Shown here piece after piece: positions 60,186 through 64,000 of a stretch of 64,000 bases of DNA (position 1 is the first letter of the stretch; each line of letters begins with the position of its first letter). Below the pieces are notes generated by a model. That model was given only the letters and a program-made list of their open reading frames with translations, did no database searches and was not told where the DNA came from. The stretch comes from Bilabrum cf. latius (taxonomy: Eukaryota; Bigyra: Bicosoecida; Bigyra; Bicosoecida). The translations under genes and the position numbers were made by a program. The stretch spans positions 992,001 to 1,056,000 of the forward strand of contig OZ237743.1 in the NCBI GenBank assembly GCA_965178125.1, written 5' to 3'.

Positions 60186-61425
60186 ACAAGACTACGAGCA
60201 GCTTCGCGCAGTTGGTACGCATGACTCAGACAGATGGGGCTGTGACTTTGCCATGGAGAGTTGTCTGGCATCCGGTCGAGCCATCCGCTGCCTGGCGATC
60301 GCACCCACGAGTCGGGCAACTGGATCGCCGCAGGCGTATGACTACCGGTACAAGGATGAAACTGGCGACGTACGGAGATATGCCATGGCTCTCGTTGCAA
60401 AGCAGTGCGACCCGGTGAGACCATATTTTCAAGAAGATACAATTGGGTGGCATATTCTTGGTTGCCCAACAAGCGTTCCAGCCCTATGCATGGGCGCTAT
60501 CATAGGTGCACTACTTTATGAGTTCCAGCCACCAGTTGATTTGCAGAGGCAATTGCACCAGCAGTGGCTGCCAAACACTACCCGAGAGCAGGATTAAGCC
60601 GAACAAGATGAAGCTGAAGAAGGACGATTTACCTGGCCAAGCTCGCCTCGACTGACCCACCTTGCCCTTGGATTTGCCATCCCAGGGATCGTTCAAGTTG
60701 CGGCCCTGCGCGAGCTGCTTGGAGCACAGCCCATCCGCCCAGGAAATGACAAAGCCATGCCTGACGACCCACACCTTTGCCAGGGCCTCCGCACACTGGT
60801 GCTACCCGCCTCGCGCACATGGAGAGACGCCCAGGCCCAGGCTCATCTGCTGTCCTTATGCCCTCGGTTGATCGCTCTGAGAGCAGTGAGGCTGCCGTTC
60901 AGGGCGGTGCGACTCCCATTCGACTTAGAGCAGAGAGGAGAGCTATGGTACTGGAAGAACAACCCCGTGGCGCGCAAGGGGCGGTACAGACCGCGTTGGT
61001 GGGATGCCTCCGGATACATGAAGGGACAGGCAGTTAACCAGGTCATTGAAGCTGCCTCCCGCTGGGTATGCACGGTGCTGGACAGCTGCCCAGAGCTCCG
61101 CTGCCTTAGCCTGCCAGGCATGGCACCGGAGGGCGCGGTTGGTGTGCTGCATGGCGTGCTGAGCAGGTGGGGCAGGTATCTTTGCAGGAGGGCAATGGAG
61201 AGACCCATCCACATGAACTGCCCGCGCGGGAAGATCGCCCCCCTACCTCTGGAGCCGGTGCAGATGACCCCCCATTACCTACGTCTCGCGGGTGTTCAGC
61301 CCACATGCATGGGAATGTGGTCTTCGGATCGCAGGCCGTGCTATGCAGGATATCGGGAGTGGCATTAGGGTCAGCACGTTTAGACCGGCCCTTGGCCTAC
61401 AGCCCCGTCGAGCTGCAAAAGATGA
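60186..61425 (+). pseudogene. 5'-truncated F-box/LRR-like copy with an in-frame TAA
   Basis: The frame opens right after a TAA at 60183-60185 at the edge of the dispersed repeat. It reads ASGRAIRCLAI...ALCMGAIIGALL, hits TAA at 60595-60597, then continues in the same frame (SPRLTHLALGF; GLRTLVLPASRTW; LLSLCPRLIALRAVRLP; CPELRCLSLPGM) across TAGs at 61366 and 61381 to TGA at 61423-61425. Both halves resemble the intact copy at 62476-64000, and the 3' part is about 95% identical at the DNA level. Missing F-box start plus an internal TAA indicate a decayed duplicate; a spliced-out TAA is the alternative. Confidence 0.6.
60787..61162 (+). repeat. Direct duplication, copy 1
   Basis: Nearly identical (about 95% by eye) to 63625-64000, with a constant offset of 2,838 bases and no gaps. 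Changes cluster around 61000 (tggtgggatgcctccgg versus agtggagagactccgg). Copy 2 continues past the window. Confidence 0.9.
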
Positions 61426-62175
61426 GTGCGGCATCTACGCGATTGCAGAGAGTGGTGAGGGACGCTATTTAGGCAACAGGGGGGACGGTGTTGATGCTGC
61501 GAAGTGCAGCGCGGCGCAAGCGTCTTGCGAAAAAGCAATCATGCTACTCCTATGCTTGGATTTTGCTTGTTGTGACTGACATCGTGACTTCCATGAAAGC
61601 TTCTTTTACAGACTCAACCACCCAAATACAACCAGACATGGCATCGAACACAGAGCCGTCGCCATGTGCCTGAATCCACCGATGGATTTGTCCACCAGCG
61701 GAGACACACAACGAATTCTCCGGGCCCGGGCGGGTGGGAAAAGAATTCAAGACGATCTGTCAGTCCTGAGCTCTTCCACCCCGAATGGAGGCGATTGACT
61801 GGAGAAATGCCAACCTCCACTCTTCGTGGCCTGCCTCTTCCGTTAATCAGATTACGATGTCTAACGCTACAATTCCTCTTCCCACCTACGGACAAGGTGT
61901 TGCGGCGTTCTCCTTCTTCGCAGAGCCATCCTCATCGCACAGACGCTTATCATCTCATTTGACGTCAACAACGAATCAGACTCTGTCTCCTTAATACCAT
62001 GTTCTGGCGGTCGTGGCTTGCGTTTGGACGATCCTAATTGCTCGAGACTGGCCTGTCGACGCATAGGACCGCACAGTGTCCAGGCCCGGCAGGACTGGGT
62101 GCTGCCTTCTCCTTGACTATGCTAGCCTGTGGCGACGTTCAGGTAACGTCTACTCTCTGGTGGGCTAGGAGTATG
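61426..62175. other. Interval without a resolved gene
   Basis: About 750 bases. Short frames exist on both strands near 61.8-62.06 kb (minus-strand MALRRRRTPQHLVRRWEEEL, ending in TAA after two TAGs; plus-strand MSNATIPLPTYGQGVAAF), but neither has a recognised domain, and I cannot choose between them. Confidence 0.4.
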
Positions 62176-62458
62176 AAGACAAGGACAACAACAGCATCAT
62201 CTCCACTGGCAGCCCGCCGGCTTGTCTGGCGTGAGTGCCTTGGCTTGGGCAATTTCGAACGACAAACTGTGTCGAGGCTGTGGTGCCGTCCTAAGTAGAG
62301 CCAATGAGCTATGTCGTAGTTGCTTAACTCCGGGGGCAGTCAAGTTGAAGTCGCACGTGCCACAAGGGGGTTGCATCCGAGGTGGTCAAAAAGGTCAAAC
62401 TTTTTTGAAGATGAAGCGATACAATTATTGCCAGCAACTCATATTTCGTGGATTTTGA
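62176..62458 (+). CDS. Possible terminal exon with a zinc ribbon
   Basis: A frame open from a TGA near 62175 to TGA at 62456-62458 contains NDKLCRGCGAVLSRANELCR then SCL: two CxxC knuckles 12 residues apart, a compact zinc-ribbon pattern. There is no ATG before it, but CAG acceptors (CAACAACAG, ACTGGCAG) precede it, so it would be a 3' exon of an unrecognised + strand gene. It is immediately followed by the F-box-like gene. Confidence 0.35.
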
Positions 62459-62475
62459 GCAGGCAACATATCATA

Positions 62476-64000
62476 ATGCCATCTCGTACAGGAATTGCTG
62501 CATTATTGGTCACAGCTTGCGAGCCGTTTCTAGATCAGCGCTCCATTAAGGCTATCAGATGCACCTGCCGGCGATTGCAAAGTGGCACCTCTAGACGTCG
62601 AACAAGCAGTGACAACGCTGTAAAAGAGACAGCACTGAACGTTAGTTCTGCATCTGGAGCATGGAAAGTTGCGTACGGTCGGGTATGTAGATCAGGTCAG
62701 ACAACGTTGGTGCCTGCCAGCCCCGTGGTGAGAGCGCATTGTTGGCATTCATTAGCTGAGTCTAGACAGCAGCATAGTGCTAGTGATAACCCTTAGCATA
62801 GAGATATCAGGGTTGGTCCCGAAGGATCGCTGATCAAGTTCGGTAGCTTCTCAGAGTGCAGTCCAAGCTGCCTGTCAACCTTCCCGCTTGAGGCTGCCAA
62901 TATTAGCGGATCAATCGACCAATACAGTGAAGTTGCATGCGTTAGCACAGCAATCTCACTACGAGCGCTCGGAATATCACATCTACATGCCTGCACAACT
63001 GCCAAAAGTCGTGCTCTTCGACGCATTCTCCAATCTGCAAGGAGTATTCGCTGCCTGTCTCTGGGTTACGGCAGGGTTCAGTCAAATGCAACCCGAGACT
63101 TTGTAATTCCCGATAAAATTGTGTTGGAGAAGAGCGTATGGAGAGCTCGGGCGGTGCATCGGTGGGCTTCGACTCTGGCAGATGCCCAGCACTCGCTTGC
63201 AGTCCGTGCTTTAGCCACGCCGCCAGCATGCGACCGGCATTCGATTGGGACGCATTTAGTCAATGTACAAGGGTGTAAGACAGCTCTAAAAGTCGGGAAT
63301 AGCGATGAAGCTGCCGAGAGAGGAGCTTCAGGCGGTTCAGGACGCGGTAGCACTAGCTGTCCGGGCGGCGCTCACCGACCGGAGAGCAGAAAAGCCCCGA
63401 TACACAGCAAAGCATATGATGGAACGTGGTCAAGCGGTTCATCATTACGGCACATTGCGGTCCAGAAGGTACCCAGAGGCTTGTTTAGAGCACCAGCACT
63501 TGGTGCCCTCCTCGGAGCCATGCCGCAGCACATGCAGCAATGGACATGTAGTACTACTAGTAGTAGTGCAAATGCGACTGCCGATTTGATCCGTGCCAAT
63601 CCCAAGCTTTACCTTTGTTGGGATCTCCGCACACTGGTGCTACCCGCCTCGCGCACATGGAGAGACGCCCAGGCCCAGGCTCGTCTGCTGTCCTTGTGCC
63701 CTCGGTTGATCGCTCTGAGAGCAGTGAGGCTGCCGTTCAGGGCGGTGCGACTCCCATTCGACTTAGAGCAGAGAGGAGAGCTATGGTACTGGAAGAATAA
63801 CCCCGTGGCGCGCAAGGGGCGGTATAGACCGCGTAAGTGGAGAGACTCCGGATACATGAAGGGACAGGCACTTAGACAGGTCATTGAAGCTGCCTCCCGC
63901 TGGGTATGCACGGTGCTGGACAGCTGCCCAGAGCTCCGCTGCCTTAGCCTGCCAGGCATGGCACCGGAGGGCGCGGCTGGTGTGCTGCTGGGCGTGCTGA
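62476..64000 (+). CDS. F-box-like/LRR-like protein, 3' end beyond window
   Basis: Open from ATG 62476 to the window edge (over 508 codons), crossing a single TAG (62794-62796). The N-terminus (LLVTACEPFLDQRSIKAIRC then TCRRLQS) resembles an F-box helix pair. Downstream LRR-like units read SIRCLSLGYGRV, LRHIAVQKVPRG, DLRTLVLPASRTW, CPRLIALRAVRLP and CPELRCLSLPGM. F-box/LRR proteins select substrates for SCF ubiquitin ligases. A decayed partial copy lies just upstream at 60186-61425. The F-box call is by eye and moderate; the LRR-like periodicity is clearer. Confidence 0.65.
63625..64000 (+). repeat. Direct duplication, copy 2
   Basis: Partner of 60787-61162; lies in the 3' part of the F-box/LRR-like gene and runs off the window. 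High identity implies a recent duplication or gene conversion. Confidence 0.9.

Noticed and set aside
1-64000. TAG as ordinary stop, with many small genes, pseudogenes or sequencing errors
   Set aside because: Breaks are always TAG and almost never TAA, TGA or frameshifts; domains and catalytic motifs continue in the same frame across them in many unrelated genes.
1-64000. TAG as leucine or glutamate
   Set aside because: Polar positions in TypA, thioredoxin and ankyrin argue against Leu; polyGln contexts and the CAG/TAG exchange favour Gln over Glu. Not excluded without genome-wide statistics.

Overview
This is a gene-dense, GC-rich stretch of a nuclear genome from a flagellated protist or alga of unknown identity. 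The genes are eukaryotic: a mitochondrial TypA GTPase, NMNAT, NME7, a GBP-like GTPase, EF-hand/WD40 and p25-alpha-type proteins typical of ciliated cells, and long low-complexity Ser/Ala/Gly tails. Genes lie on both strands without operons. Eight genes have one or two short GT-AG introns (82-179 nt where mapped), nearly all close to the 5' end; a ninth intron is proposed in the left-edge gene.

The main result is a non-standard genetic code. Almost every gene is cut into same-frame blocks separated only by TAG. Reading TAG as an amino acid joins them into intact proteins, and well over 100 in-frame TAGs occur. Every true gene end found is TGA (15 intact genes and one duplicated copy) or TAA (3). 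TAG is best read as glutamine. It falls at polar positions of conserved motifs (TypA, thioredoxin, ankyrin, NME7). It sits inside Gln runs (TAG TAG CAG CAG; TAG CAA TAG). A duplicated segment has TAG in one copy where the other has CAG. Functional motifs lie downstream of TAGs: the NME7 second-domain His, the SDH motif of an exonuclease/phosphatase, and TypA domain V.

Layout. 1-854(-): gene running off the left edge. 1122-6035(-): ER DnaJ-like Cys-rich protein. 6179-7721(-): thioredoxin-PUL. 7839-10133(+): TypA. 10449-11525(-): secreted GH105-like hydrolase. 11695-15497(-): NMNAT with huge disordered ends. 15677-17076(+): NME7. 17358-20805(+): ankyrin/WW. 21025-25338(-): helical protein. 25439-26566(+): two-TM protein. 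27146-29263(+): LRR/coiled coil. 29931-34954(-): p25-alpha/coiled-coil/TM golgin-like protein. 35190-39970(+): EEP-family phosphatase/nuclease. 40231-42085(-): ARM-like nuclear protein. 42255-50837(+): 2.8-kilo-residue EF-hand/WD40 protein. 50953-52884(+): TPR/ankyrin protein. 53088-56069(+): 5'-nucleotidase. 56319-58955(+): GBP-like GTPase.

The right end (about 59-64 kb) is different: dispersed repeats, a truncated F-box/LRR-like copy with an in-frame TAA, and a second copy that is open to the window edge. No tRNA, rRNA, CRISPR or clear mobile element was found; the decoding tRNA-Gln(CUA) is not in this window.
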